From Rhizophagus irregularis (taxonomy: Eukaryota > Glomeromycota > Glomeromycetes > Glomerales > Glomeraceae), in the NCBI RefSeq assembly GCF_026210795.1, contig NC_089447.1:1552501-1616500 (forward strand): DNA of 64,000 nucleotides. Reading direction: 5' to 3'. Positions 21,930 to 35,131 of the stretch are shown in pieces. The translations under genes and the position numbers were made by a program. Numbering within the stretch: position 1 is the stretch's first letter; every line of letters begins with the position of its first letter. The notes under the pieces were generated by a model. That model was given only the letters and a program-made list of their open reading frames with translations. It did no database searches and was not told the DNA's origin.

Positions 21930-24900
21930 TTACATTTCCATACTGTCAGCGTCATCTCGTGATCTTAACCAACGATTCCACAATTCTTGTCGTCGAACTG
22001 TATCCTGTTGTAGTTTTGTGGATGGTACTGAAGGACGTAAACGCCTGAAACTATCTTCAGTATTATTGACAAAGAATACATGATATGAATTAATGCATAT
22101 TTTAATTTCTAAACCATTTCGAGTTAAAACATTTGGCAATATCCTTTCTGACCCTTCAACAGATGGCAAGTTTCTTTGAAATGTAAATATTGATTAATTA
22201 ATTGTAAAATAAATTATTAAATTTTTTTAAAAAAAAATATTAATTATTTATACCTCTTTAAAAATGGACGTTCCGTTTTAGCTGAAACACCTTCAGTAGG
22301 ATTTAAAGACATATAGCTATACATGTAGTAAGCCCATTGTTCTTCCGAAGATACTGCGCTACCTAACGAAGAATCGCGGCCAGACAGCAATATAGTCAAA
22401 ACTCTTTCTTCTTTGTCCTACATTATTATATGTTAAGATATAAAGTATGCGATAATCATTTTAACAAAGTGAAAAAGAAAAAAACGTACGTAATCTATTC
22501 GATATGTATGTTCATCATATCCAATTGTATTATTAGCGTGTAACTGATACATAATGTGCGATCTATCATTCGATTGTTCTTGTTGTTGTTTATTACTCTC
22601 AAATAAATTAATTAGGGCAGTCGATTTCGAATCTGATACCAATGTTTGCATCTGTATATAAATAAAATAAAATAAGTACATTATGAACTTCAAGTAAATC
22701 CTATTTACGAAAAATGTAGCATACATATTTAGTCATATTTTGAACAAGTTTATCTACAGTAAACATTATATAGGCCTTTGTACCATAAATGTAACGAAGA
22801 CATTCTTCGAATGTTGATAATTCCATTTCACCATCAAATTGTTTTTCGATAAGTTCAAGCATTACTGTATAAGGATCGCCACGATTCAAATCCATATCAA
22901 CTTCGGCTATATTTACAATTAATGAAAAAATGTAAGAACCAGAATTAACGGTTGATAAATTAAGAATCGAACTTACGATCAAGTCGATTATTTTGAATGC
23001 CTAGATCGGTTGCGGCAACATTTTGTCCCTTGTTCAAAGAATTTGATGCTTTCTCTTGAGCTCCTTCTTTCATTGTTTCAAGACGGCTAAACAGCATCTA
23101 AAAAAATAAATTTGTTAGTAATAGTTCAATATAGTTATTTACTATCATAAAATATGTTCTAACCTGTAAAAATCTGAAAAAACAATAAAAAGCATTGTTT
23201 CCAAAGAAATAACTGGTAGATTTCTTCTTAAGTCTTCCATTTCCAGCATTTGCTACTACAGCTCTAATGTTTTCACGTGACTCTTTAGAAACCTGAATCC
23301 ACATGCCGCTTATCGGTTCTGAGGATAATGGCCCATTATCAACATCTGCATCAACATTATCTATTGTCATGGGCATATTTGCAATAGGTTCTTCATGATC
23401 TACTAGCATAGAAGAATCTTCATGATTCATTCCATCAAAGAAAGAAGCTGGAATATCAAAAAAACTGGGTATAAATGTTTTGAAGAACTTTTCAATTTTA
23501 TCTCTATCACTTGGCGCTACAGTTCCAGAACGATCCATATATCCAAATAAAATCCGAGCCACATCTTTAAACACTTCAAGATCCTTAAAAACAAATTTGT
23601 ATTGATATTCTGGTATTTCGCCATCTTCATTAGGTTCACGACGAAGATTTTCTATTTCAGCTATTAAATATTTAGGAGTAAGTGCCTTCTTATCATCATT
23701 CTTAAAAGTAATTCCTTGATGATCGAGAGATTTATAATAATTCTTGGCATCAATTTCACGCCATATTTTATTCCATTCTCTCTGTTAATACGCAATATAC
23801 ATTGATAAGTAAGCTATATATATAAAATAAAGTTAATAGTTAGCTATATCTCGTACCCTAGCGCGTTTCCATTCTTCATCTTTTTGTTTCAATCGCTTTA
23901 ATACTACCGGTACTACTGTAGCTGGATTGTTATGTAATGCTTCGATCACGTCCGCACCTTTATCGAAATCATAAACTCTCTTAATCACCCTCTGATAAAT
24001 CATTGACTTTCCGCCCAAGCCAGGCTCCAATTTAAACTTAACCTTCTCTTCAGCAGACATTTTATGTTGTATTTTTCTCTCGATAGGTTCCAATAAAGCG
24101 ATAGTATGTTGATTTGCTTCAATGAACATATCATATTCATATCTAAATAATTTAAAATTCATGAATCTGACACACAGATTATAAAACTATACTTTAATAA
24201 TATCACTAACCTTTCCTCTTCACACTTATGTAAGGCTTCTTCAAATTGATTTTTTTTATGCGAAACAAACCCGGCCTCTTCACTGGCCCATGTAGGATGG
24301 GATACCCATTTATCATTTAAAACTTCCCAACATAATTCGTCGCGACCAGTACAGGGCAAATTAGCCTCCTAATAACAATAATTTCAAGCGTTATTAAATA
24401 AAATCCAACTCAAAAAACAAGCTATAAAAATCTTACTTGTGGTGGTAATTGACGATAACTTGGTCCATATGAAATACATCCTTCCAAATCCACACGTGGT
24501 CTGGAATTAGCAGTGTTCTGCACAATCTCGTCCTTTTCGTCATACTTGACAAATTGTTTAAACCATTCAAATAGTTCAGTATTTTGACCTATGAAATTTT
24601 GCACTTTTTTGACGAGTGAATATGTGTCCAAGATTTGCTGACTGTAAAGATTGATAAGTTTAAGGAATTCATTATAACTATGCTTATTCGCGATATACTT
24701 TTTGACTTTTTCAAAGAACATTAATTCCTCAGGCGAAGCAGGTGGTTGTTTATCCGATACTTTTGTAGGTTCGATTTTAACAGGTATTAGTGATGAATTG
24801 GGCTGAACTTGATCATTGGGCGGTTTATGAAGTAATTTCGATTTTTTTGACTAAAAGGAAAATCAACTTAATTAATTTAAAAACTAATATCCCCTATCAA

Positions 24901-26265
24901 AACAAAATTTCTTACCTTGTTAGATAACATACTACTAGGGCTTCTATCAGAGCCAGGGAGAGCTGATCTTTTCTTCTTGGGCATACTTGAAGATCCTACA
25001 GAACCCACAACGGCTTGTCCTGAAGGATTATTAACAACTGAACTTGAGCTTCCTGCTGTAGATTTCTTGTATGGATCATTGGACATTGAAGTAGTCGTTT
25101 GAGAAAAACTACCGACCGGTGGTAGTCTGGCATGACCTAAACGATAAAATCAAAGATAATTCGTAAAATTAACAGAATAAAAATGTTAAATTAATTTGTA
25201 CTACTAACCAGAAACTCCATTCGACAAGGGATTAATAGGAGGTATAAGATGTGGCGGTTTAAGTGCATTTTGAGATAAAGCATTAAATAACATGCCCGAA
25301 GGATAGTTACCGGAATTATCCGGAAGGAACTGTTTAAATTCCTCCAGAAGATCTGGTGCATTCTTAAAAAGAACCTGAACTTGTGAATATACCTATAACA
25401 TTATAAATTTTGTCAATATTAATCATTTTAAAAATAACAAATAAATATGAATAAAAAACACTAATATGACTACTTCTTGAATTGGTTTCTGCTCTTTTTG
25501 ATAAGTTTGTAATATCTCTAAGAATTGCTTGTATGTATCTGGGTCCGTCGAAAATCGATTCTTTATGATATGAAGTGTAGAATTAATTTTTTTGTTTTTT
25601 TTTTGCAAATAAACAAAATCGATAGTTGTTGATGTAAAAAGATTGTTCACCTTTATTTTATTAACATAATTTATCGCATGATTGAATTCGACGGGTCCTT
25701 TTCTACCATTACTTTGTTGCGAGTTTGGTGATGAACTTCCCGGAGCGTTAATACCAACCGATTGTCCAACTGATTGCGAAGTCGATTGGCTAGCTGGTTG
25801 CCCTACTGGTGAACCAATGTGGTAAGGGACCGGTTGCGGCTGCAAAGAAGGTCCTTGTTGATGTGGTAACGGCATCATTGAGGCAGGTGGTGGGTGAGGA
25901 TAAGACAAATGATAATTAGGTACTCCCGATTGTAAATGATGAGAATCTAGAGGTCCTATGGTCGAAGTAGTTGTTCCAGCAGGCGTTGTAACTCTGATGG
26001 AATCAGGGTCATGAGGGTTCGTTGAACACTCAATATGATATCCAGGAGGCAAAAAAGTATTAAAACCTTGAATTAAAGCTGGATGTCCTTTAAATAATGT
26101 TGAGACTCGCTCAATGACTCCAGGAGTATCGATCGCTTGACTTTTGAAATCTTTCATAATATCAAGAAATCTGTTGTAAACATCTGGATTATCAGAGAAC
26201 TGAATCTTGACTTGATCCAGATACGATAAGGCGTCTTTTACATTAAGTGCTTGTTTATTAGACAT
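21930..26265 (-). CDS. SIN3: SIN3 transcriptional co-repressor
   Basis: This is the scaffold of the Sin3/Rpd3-type histone deacetylase complex. It starts at ATG 26265 ([20 protein letters not shown]), which opens paired amphipathic helix domain 1 (about 26240-26080). A Pro/Gln/Ser-rich linker follows, then PAH2 ([25 protein letters not shown], split by an intron at about 25650-25560), another disordered linker, and PAH3 (about 24720-24550). The histone deacetylase-interacting region starts at [16 protein letters not shown] and runs through [20 protein letters not shown] and [13 protein letters not shown] to about 23830. The conserved C-terminal region includes [17 protein letters not shown]. 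It ends ...RDDADSMEM at 21930. About a dozen short introns; about 1,100 residues. Apparently intact. It diverges from the TFIIIC subunit gene. Confidence 0.95.
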
Positions 26266-26652
26266 GTGGAAGAGTAAAAATCTATGAGTTCTGTACAAGA
26301 AACGGAGTGAATAAAAAAAATTAGAAATCAAAGACGGACATGTTTTGTGGATCTCAAGTGATACAAATCGTGATATAAATCACGTGATTGTGATAAACTC
26401 TCTGATCAAGGAAAATCACTATACGAAAATTTTATCAAATCAAAATTTTTATAACGTTTTATACAAAAAACATTATTTTTTTTATTGTTGATCGCTTGAC
26501 TTTGATTATTAAGTCCTAAATCCCATTGTTAAGACATTTTTGTCAGTGTTACATGTATTATTGCACGATAGGTTGCACAAGATTTGCAGATCACACAAAG
26601 TTTAAGTGGCTTGTGATCATAATATCGCAAGCAGACCTAATATTTTAATATC
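26266..26652. promoter_or_regulatory. Shared promoter region between SIN3 and the TFIIIC subunit gene
   Basis: A 387-bp gap separates two divergent start codons. It contains AATCACGTGATTG at about 26375-26390, a CACGTG palindrome with flanking symmetry, and TGATCGCTTG/GTGATCAT words. No conventional TATA box is obvious. Function is inferred from position. Confidence 0.45.
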
Positions 26653-29086
26653 ATGGAGTCAAATTCTAAACAGAACGAGGATTTATATTTCGGTTATGAA
26701 GCTGCTCCTAGCAAAAATATACCCCCAAAACAAATTTTTGTTATTGAATATCCCGGTTATATAAAAAATATTAATAAAGTTTTGCATACGCTAGGCAGTG
26801 AAAAAGGTCTTAAAAAGGTAAAAATTAATTAAACAATAAGAACAATACATTAAAATTTAATCGGATTTTCGTTAAAGGCTATAAATGAAGATCTTATGGA
26901 ACTTCGATTTAGACCTGATGATCCTTTTTGTCATCCTATTAACGGAGATGTTATACCAACATCGAATCTTTTGCTTAAAGTGACACGGCGCAAGAAAAAA
27001 CAAAATAAAACTGTGAATCACGAAGAAGAGAAAACTAGTGTAAAAGATGATGTTAATTTTGATATATTGGGAATTATAAGTAAAACTTGTCGATTCCGAG
27101 GAATGTCTGACTATCAATATGTCCCAAACATGAACCATCCTATACTTGAATACAGAAAGGCACTTGAATCTTTGAATGGTACGAGAGATACGCGAATATT
27201 AAAGCATCTTTAGTTGAAAGATAAAATAATAATTTTATTCGATAAATTATCCAGTCAATAAAATAATGGATTTTGAATCTATCATAAATAATATAAAAGA
27301 AGAAACAAATTTGCCGCCCCCTTCTTTCTCACGCGTAGAATGTCCAATGGATTATGGGTATTTTATATACGTCCGTTGAATACTAGTCTCATAACTCATA
27401 TTAATCATACTATATCAACAATTCAACAGGTATCAACAGAATACTGCTGTTGTCAAAGTGTTGGTTAAAAAAGGCGATGGTCAGGTAATCTAATATATTA
27501 ATTCGATTATTTAATATTATATTAATTTGCAACTATTTCTTTCAATCAAGCCACCTTCCCTTAAGCTTATTAATCGAAGCCGTAGGAAAAAGTTTATAGC
27601 AATATCGATTACATATGATATTGATAATATCCTTGATTTTATGCAGCATTTGTCATACATTTTTGTTAGTTCCTTAACATTCCATCACATGTTCCTGAAG
27701 AACCACCTTCAGAATCCTTAAAAAATATTGAACAAATGCCTCAAGAAAGTATAAATGGAATGCGTAAAGTAAGTAATTAAAAGGGTATGATTATTAAACC
27801 TATACAAGATTAGTTTGTTTAAACATTTTTAGTTATTTGAAGAACGTCCAATATGGACGAGGCTCGCATTAGAAAATAACTTGCCTCTAAATGACAAAAG
27901 AAATATCAAGAGGTATTTATTTCACTTTCTTTTAAAGTATTTAATTGCTATTATTCTCATATGTTACACGCATTTTATAGGTTGTTGCCTTTAGTCGCAT
28001 ATTTGATGTCAAACGGCCCATGGCGTGATTGTTGGATTCGTTATGGATACGATCCACGATTGAATAAAAATAAAGAAGCAAGATTGTAAACATATGTTGT
28101 TTATGTCGATTACTTATTTTTATTAGTCGCAAATTTCTGACACTTGTATTTGTTTAGTTATCAACTGCTAGACATCCGAAATACTCGAAGACCTACAAAA
28201 CTTGGGCGAGCTAAACGGTTGCTTCACATACAGGAAGAAGCTACAGTAGAAAAGGATAGCACAGCAAAATCCGGGTAAGATTTATAGTTATTTATTTGTT
28301 GGATCTTATTATAGAGCTAATTATTTTGTAACAGCGATTCACGACCTTCCCATATCTTTGATGGGACTTCAACATGTCGAGATATTGCGGTTTTCCAAGT
28401 GTGTGACATAACTGATCCCTTGTTAAAAAGGCTCATTGAGTCATCTGATTCTGTTCAGGAATTTTGTGATGTCAGTACGAAGCTTAGTTTTCATTTTACA
28501 AATTACGAATCAAATAAACATTTTTTTTATAATAATTATTAAGGAACACGATGGATTTTATAAACATAGCGAATTAATAAAAATGAGAAAAGTTATGAGA
28601 CGAAAGTTTAAAGCATTAACTGAAGGTAAAATATTAAAGGACGAGGATTTTGACGACTTGCTGAATGCACATGATGATGAGTCAGAAAATGAGGATGGTG
28701 GTGAAGATGAAGAAGGGATAAGTGATATCGATAGTGAGTCGAAAGATGAACAAATAATAAGTAGAGTAAGAATAAGCGATTAAATTTCAAATTATTTTAA
28801 TACGTAAAAAACATAAAATATACATTCGAGTTGATCTATTTGTAGGTTGACGAGTTAATGCGCAATCTGCAAGCAATGCAAAGATCGCAAGAAGGTAACG
28901 ATAATATATGTACAGACTTTCATTTTTGGAGAATTGGTTAATAATTTTTCCGTATCTAATAAAGATTTCGAACAAGATGATGAGGGAACGTTTTCTTCAT
29001 TTGAAGATTTGGATAATTCAGATATATTTGAAGAGAATGAAAGCGAGGAGGTTGAGATTGAGGAGTATGACGATTTCGATGTTTAA
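26653..29086 (+). CDS. TFC1: RNA polymerase III factor TFIIIC subunit 5 (tau95/GTF3C5 type)
   Basis: This subunit of TFIIIC binds the A-box region of tRNA genes and bridges to TFIIIB. The N-terminal dimerisation region shows FRPDDPFCHPINGD, LLLKVTRRKKKQ and CRFRGMSDYQYVPNM. The central part has LPPPSFSRVECPMDYGYQQN, RPIWTRLALENNLP and GPWRDCWIRYGYDPR. The tail is acidic (DDESENEDGGEDEEG, SEEVEIEEYDDFDV). There are about ten exons. Near 27180 an apparent stop after ILKHL is best explained by a GTACGA donor just before it, joining in phase to the exon with MDFESIINNI. At about 27599-27673 the only phase-fitting intron is GC-AG. The gene then reads as intact. Length and order match the family. 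Confidence 0.88.
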
Positions 29087-29160
29087 AGACATTGACTCAA
29101 TAAATCACGTTTATAAATCTCTAAATTGCCAAATTTATCTAAGCGTATTATCAATATGGA

Positions 29161-29524
29161 TTAATTTTTTTGATCTACAATACCAGTTTCTTTAAATTTA
29201 CGTAAAATCTTTTCCAACTCATCTTGTTCAACTCTATGTTTTAATATAAATTGATCGTTTAAATGTAAAACTGGAATATCATACTTGTATTTTTCAAACC
29301 AACTTAAATTCTCCGGGACCTTTATGTCTTTTTGTTCAAAATCGAAAGGAATCTAATCAAAATTATATTTGTAAGTATGGTTTAATTAAATTTATAAAAA
29401 TTTTAACCAATATATTTACTCTTTTTTGAACATGCTTAATGACATCTTTTGCATTAACACAAAGTGAACATGATTTTGAGGTAAATAAAGTTAAAAGGAT
29501 TCGACGTGTTGGCGGAATTGACAT
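29161..29524 (-). CDS. Glutaredoxin-like small protein
   Basis: Exons 29524-29420 and 29352-29161 join in phase to 98 residues. The sequence LTLFTSKSCSLCVNAKDVI puts a Cys-Ser-Leu-Cys active site after the first strand, and YDIPVLHLNDQFI supplies the cis-proline loop, giving a thioredoxin fold. It resembles the short glutaredoxin-like family of yeast YDR286C and human C5orf63 (DUF836). The redox role is inferred and the physiological substrate is unknown. It is convergent with the TFIIIC subunit gene, 74 bp apart. Confidence 0.8.
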
Positions 29525-30110
29525 TTTTCATTGGTTTTTAAACTTGTATAAAGACAATTTTATCCCTAAATTCAAAAAAGGATAATCCGAACTTCCGAAG
29601 CTGTTGATTCAAATCAAGACTTTGATTGTCATTTCGGATTCCATTTTTAATGCTTTAAGAATGAAAAATTTTGTATAATCAAGTCTTAAAACAAGTTTCT
29701 TTGATAAAAATTTTTTTCCTTTACACAAAGCATTTTTGTACAATTCTAAATAGTTACAACTCTAATAATAAATAGTTACACTACGCGCAGTATGAAAGGC
29801 TTTCAGGGTAATTTGGCTGATAAACAATAGATGCCATTTTGAATGTTGAAAAAGATCTGTCCCGTGCTTTATTAGTGCAACTTTTATTTTATTCAATACT
29901 GCGCATATCATTTGTTGATCTGATTATTTAGCATTGACTCATTTCCTTTTGGATTGTTTTATAATCACTAATTTTAATTCTTTCATTGGATAAAAATGAC
30001 CGATCTGATAATAGATAAAGGCGGAATTGTTTCGGATGTGTGGGACTCTCGTACAACAAAAGCGCCATCGCCTCATGGGATCCAATGGTTACACAGTATT
30101 GAGGAGAAAA
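29525..30110. other. Intergenic region with a short open frame
   Basis: This is the promoter side of the glutaredoxin-like gene. A 46-codon frame begins with ATG at 29996 and ends with TAA at 30136 (MTDLIIDKGGIVSDVWDSRT...). It has no recognisable homology or splice partner and is not called as a gene. Confidence 0.4.
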
Positions 30111-30420
30111 CTATTTTTTGGTGCAATTTTGAGTAATTTCTAATGTTACCAAGTTTTTTTTGCTATAACTTGCAAGCAAACGAAGCATCTGTTCATCCGT
30201 CAAAATTAATTGTCCTAGCCCTTTAGTTGGACTTATTAAAATCGAAGGAGCCTTCAGTCCGTCAAAGTCCAAATAGGCATCCAACCTGGATTCATAAGTT
30301 TCCCTTCTAGTATTAGGTAGATTGGAAGTGAGAAGGGAATTTTTTATTTTAACGACCCAAACAAAAGTTACATCAGGCACATCTGACCCGAACCCTTCAA
30401 ATAGATAATAAAAAATATCC
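30111..30420 (-). pseudogene. Orphan open frame of about 100 codons, probable gene remnant
   Basis: A minus-strand frame reads FGSDVPDVTFVWVVKIKN through LDAYLDFDGLKAPSILISPT and GQLILTDEQMLRLLASYSKK to a TAG at 30111. The composition looks protein-like rather than random. It has no ATG at its start, and the next gene begins only 50 bp beyond it on the other strand, so there is little room for a promoter. It could be the surviving 3' part of a lost gene. The family is not recognised. Confidence 0.3.
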
Positions 30421-30469
30421 ACAGTAATATTTTAATATACACGTGTCATAAAAGTTCAATACAAAGATA

Positions 30470-31640
30470 ATGGAGCCAGAAGTAACTGAAGCTGTGACTT
30501 TAGCTAATGAGAATAATGTTGAAGAAACCTCTGTTGAAGTTAGTAACAAGGAAGAAACTAAACAAGATGAATACAAAGTTTTTGTAGGAAATTTAGCTTT
30601 CTCAACAAGTGAACAAGCATTATCCGATTTTTTTAATAAAACCGGCAAAGTGTGAGTAAATTTGTTACTTTAATAAATATTCTTATGATTAAGACTATAT
30701 CACTATTAACTAACTTTTCTCTATTTTTATTAATATTTAGTGTAAAGGCCAACATTATTACTCGTGGCACACGTTCTTTAGGATATGGTTTTGTTGCTCT
30801 TGAAACAGAAGAAGACGCAAAGAAAGTAGTTGATGAATTGAATAAACAAGAATTAGATGGCCGTCAAATCAATGTAGAAGTTGCCAAGCCCAAAGCTGAA
30901 GGTGCTGCTCCTGCTCCTCGTCGTGGTCGGGGAGGATGGAGGGGCCGTGGTAGAGGAAGAGGACGTGGTAGGGGCCGTGGACGAGGAAGAGGCCGTGGAT
31001 GGGTAAGGAATTCATATACTTTCTTCTATCTTACGTGTTTCATTTACATTAAATTTACAATTTTATTTTTCACAATTTTATTTTCCAACTATAGTATGGC
31101 CGTCGTCGTTTCGCTGCTAGAGACACTGGCGGCGATACCGAAGCTAATGATAATACAGCGGTCACCACTGCCGAAACCCCAACTGCAAATGGAACCGAAA
31201 ATGAACGCCCTAAAAGACGGGGAGGTTGGTTTCGTGGCCGCGGACGTGGTCGAGGACGTGGCCGAGGTCGTGGTTTCCCTCGTCGTCGCCCTAATCATAT
31301 TACAAAAACTGGTGAACCATCCAAAACTCATGTCTTTGTTGCAAATCTTCCATTTTCTATCGACGATGAAGGTTTGAAGGAAATCTTCAAAGATTATAAC
31401 GTAACCTCAGCTCACGTCGTTCATCGTCGTACCGGACGTTCAAAGGGTTTTGGATTCGTTGAATTGGCTAATGAAGAAGAACAACGTAAAGCCCTTGAAG
31501 GATTAAAAAACGTTGAATCAGAAGGCAGAGTATTGGTCATTAAAGTTGCGTTGAGCGATCAACAAGTTCAAACTAATGATGATGCTGAAAAGTCTGAAGC
31601 TCCTGTTGTTTCCGGTGATGAGAAGAAGAACGATGATTAA
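30470..31640 (+). CDS. RNA-binding protein with two RRMs and RGG-rich linkers (nucleolin/Gar2-like)
   Basis: Exons 30470-30651, 30741-31002 and 31095-31640 join in phase to 329 residues. The first RRM has RNP2 KVFVGNLAF and RNP1 LGYGFVAL, split by intron 1. A long Arg/Gly block follows (GRGGWRGRGRGRG...), then a Thr/Asn/Glu-rich spacer, a second RGG block and a second RRM with THVFVANLPF and SKGFGFVEL. RGG boxes are usual sites of arginine methylation and RNA binding. The layout suggests a nuclear or nucleolar RNA-binding protein for pre-rRNA or mRNA handling, but the order RRM-RGG-RGG-RRM differs from classical nucleolin, so the exact orthologue is left open. Confidence 0.85.
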
Positions 31641-32301
31641 AATAGGCAGGAAGCATTTAGATATTTTCTTGTTGGATAATAAAGTTTGTCTTTTTCTTTT
31701 TAGTTCCTTAAATTTTCTAGTAAACAACTTTATATTTAGTTATGGTGTATAGCAATATTATGTGGCTATTTCTAGTTTAGTTTGGTATGTTATTTTTAAT
31801 ACCTTTTTACATTTGCTTTCATGCTCCATGCTCCATCGTTTTATTTTCCTTTTTATTATATTTTTTTTTATTCCTTTCTCCTCTTCGACTCATAATTCTA
31901 GCTCTTAGAATTAAAAAATTCCCTTCCCCTTTATCATATACATATATATTTATTTATATAAAGTATTATTTAGTCAATGTTATTCTGAACAGTTTGGGGC
32001 AAACAGATAGGAAGCAATAATTTTTTTCTATTATATTTTTAGTCCTTTGATTATATTGATATTATTTTGTTTCTTCTGATGTTGTTCTTTTATATGTATT
32101 GGAAGAACATTTGTTTTCGTTTCTTTTTATTATTTTCCGATAATAAAATGGATAATTATTAAAAAAAAAAAATTTAAAGCTTCATAATATATATATATAT
32201 ATATATTCCTGTGTTTATTTTAAATGTTCATGGTAAAAATACAAAATTGCGAAAGATATCTTTCAATACTTTCAATATTAAAAATAGAGTTACATTTATT
32301 T
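31641..32301. other. Intergenic region between convergent genes
   Basis: AT-rich 3' flanks of the RRM gene (plus) and the OCA1-like gene (minus). T-rich runs and an (AT)n microsatellite at about 32190-32210. No gene is seen. Confidence 0.6.
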
Positions 32302-32998
<697 letters not shown>

Positions 32999-33125
32999 AA
33001 TTACCAGGTTTTTCCGTTATAGATAATCATAAATGCTGTACTCACCAAATAGTGATATGAAAATGCTGCGCATTATCAAGATAATCAATAATATGATGTA
33101 GGGTTCACTTATTTTCTAGAAAGAA
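32999..33125. promoter_or_regulatory. Compact divergent promoter between OCA1 and CIA1
   Basis: Only 127 bp separate the two start codons, so both genes must share or overlap promoter elements unless 5' leaders are minimal. No TATA box is evident. Confidence 0.5.
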
Positions 33126-34521
33126 ATGTCTCCAAATTTAGAACAAATCGCTGAATTGAAAGGTGCAATAATTTGTTTAACAGTTGTCTATGAAGGATAA
33201 ACTCAACAATTCCTTGTAATTTTTGTATATAGGACATACCGATCGAGTTTGGTCTGTTGCATGGTCACCTACAGGAGATGTTCTAGCTTCATGTGGAGGA
33301 GATAAAACTGTACGTCTATGGGTACCAACTTCTGAAAATGATTCTTCAGAATGGACTTGTACACATGTTTTAGAAGGAGCTCATAAAAGGACGATACGAA
33401 GTGTTGCATGGAGTCTGGACGGGCGCCAACTTGCAACTGCTAGCTTTGATGCACTTACAGGTATATGGGAACGAGGAGATGGTGGAGGTAAAAATATAAT
33501 ACATTTAATACATTTAAATTCATTCTTCATTCAATGGATTTAATGGATTTACTAATTTTTATTTATATGGGTCAGATTATGAATGTGTCGCAACATTAGA
33601 AGGTCACGAAAATGAAACAAAATCGGTTGCGTGGTCTTCGTCAGGTTCTTTACTTGCTACATGTGGCCGTGATAAAAGCGTTTGGATATGGGAAGGTGGT
33701 TATCTTCCTATTATATTTTTAACTTTATTCTCGCACTAACAAACAATTTATAATCTAAAAAGCGGCGGAAGATAATGATTTTGAATGTCTATCGGTTTTG
33801 CAAGAACATACACAAGATGTAAAAATGGTTATTTGGCATCCAACCCATGAAGTAAGCTACATTTTTTTAACTACAAGAATGTAATCCATTTATACTAATT
33901 GATAATTTATAAGTTATTGGCATCGGCAAGTTATGATGATACAATAAAAATATGGCGAGATGATGACGATGATTGGTATTGCTCAGATACATTGGAGGGA
34001 CATGAAAGTACAGTTTGGGCTATTGATTTTGATAAAACTGGTGATTATTTAGGTATGTGCTTAATATTGACAAAATGTTTACGTAGAAAGAATTCATATA
34101 AATTTTTTTATTATCGCCTATTAAAGTGTCCGCTTCAGATGATAAAACAATTAAATTCTGGAAAAGTTTTCCTAATAATAATCAAGAAGGGATGGATACA
34201 TATCGAGTTCACCCTAAATGGAAATGCGTGCATACGTTAAGTGGGCATCATTCGCGTTGTATTTATTCCGTGAGCTGGTCAAAAGTTCATGGACGCGTCG
34301 CTAGTGGAAGTGGTGATAATGTTATTAGAGTATTTGAACAGGACAGTTCGTCTCAAGATGACATAAATTCACCAAATTTTTCATTAGTTACTTCAGTTTC
34401 TTCTGCTCACGGAATCGCTGATGTTAATTGCATACAATGGTATCCTATTGAAAAGCATTCTAATTGGTTGGCAACAGCTGGAGATGATGGAATTGTTAGA
34501 ATATGGAGATTTGTTGAATAA
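33126..34521 (+). CDS. CIA1: Cytosolic iron-sulphur assembly WD40 protein CIA1 (CIAO1)
   Basis: Seven-bladed WD40 propeller. Repeats in order include [115 protein letters not shown] and [18 protein letters not shown], ending IVRIWRFVE. This spacing is typical of Cia1/CIAO1, the targeting-complex subunit that hands iron-sulphur clusters to cytosolic and nuclear apoproteins together with Nar1, Cia2 and Met18. About seven exons; start at ATG 33126 ([13 protein letters not shown]). Apparently intact, about 350 residues. TAH18, which acts early in the same pathway, lies about 5 kb away. Confidence 0.93.
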
Positions 34522-34780
34522 TTATTAATAATAGAGTCGTATTAGATTTTAATTCTTTCATGTAACATTATTAGATAATCATGTAATAAATTTTTATTTA
34601 CATAAATTAATTTACTTAACATGTAATTTTTTATAATGATTACTATCACTGTGATAATAAAGAGGAATTTGAGATATCCAATCAAATTCTAAAAATTTTT
34701 TGATTTTTGATTTTTTTTTTTGTCTTACACATTACTCCTTTGACTTTTTTTTTAACAGAAAAGTATATAAATCCGTCAAG

Positions 34781-35131
34781 ATGGTATTTAAACTTTTACT
34801 GTGTTTGAAACATATATGTATTTGTTTATTGAACAAGAATATTCTATATTAGGGTAAAGTTCATGGATCGCTCGCTCGTGCTGGTAAAGTTAAATCTCAA
34901 ACTCCTAAAGTTGAAAGACAAGAAAAGAAAAAAAAGAAGGCTGGTCGAGCTAAAAAACGTATTTTATATAATCGTCGATTTGTTAATGTAACCAATATGA
35001 TCGGTGGAAAACGAAGGGTAAATGTCAATTACATTAAATAATATTATTTTTTAAAACGAATCAATTATATTTATTAAATGAAATTTTTCTTTTAAAAAAA
35101 TCAGATGAATCCTGCTCCAACAACCACATAA
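34781..35131 (+). CDS. RPS30: Small-subunit ribosomal protein eS30
   Basis: Three coding exons: 34781-34783 (the ATG alone), 34853-35017 and 35105-35131. The spliced product is 64 residues, [20 protein letters not shown] and onward, with [20 protein letters not shown] and ending [13 protein letters not shown]. This matches eS30 of the 40S subunit and, as in yeast, lacks the ubiquitin-like N-terminal fusion found in animal FAU. Very basic, no membrane segment. The initiator codon is directly followed by the GTATTT donor. The last intron leaves a 9-codon final exon. Confidence 0.93.

Noticed and set aside
27180-27290. TFIIIC subunit split into two genes by a stop and a new ATG
   Set aside because: A GTACGA donor before the stop joins in phase to the next exon, and the two halves together form one conserved protein.
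34764-34771. TATATAAA as the eS30 TATA box
   Set aside because: It ends only nine bases before the start codon, too close for a normal TATA-directed start with a leader.
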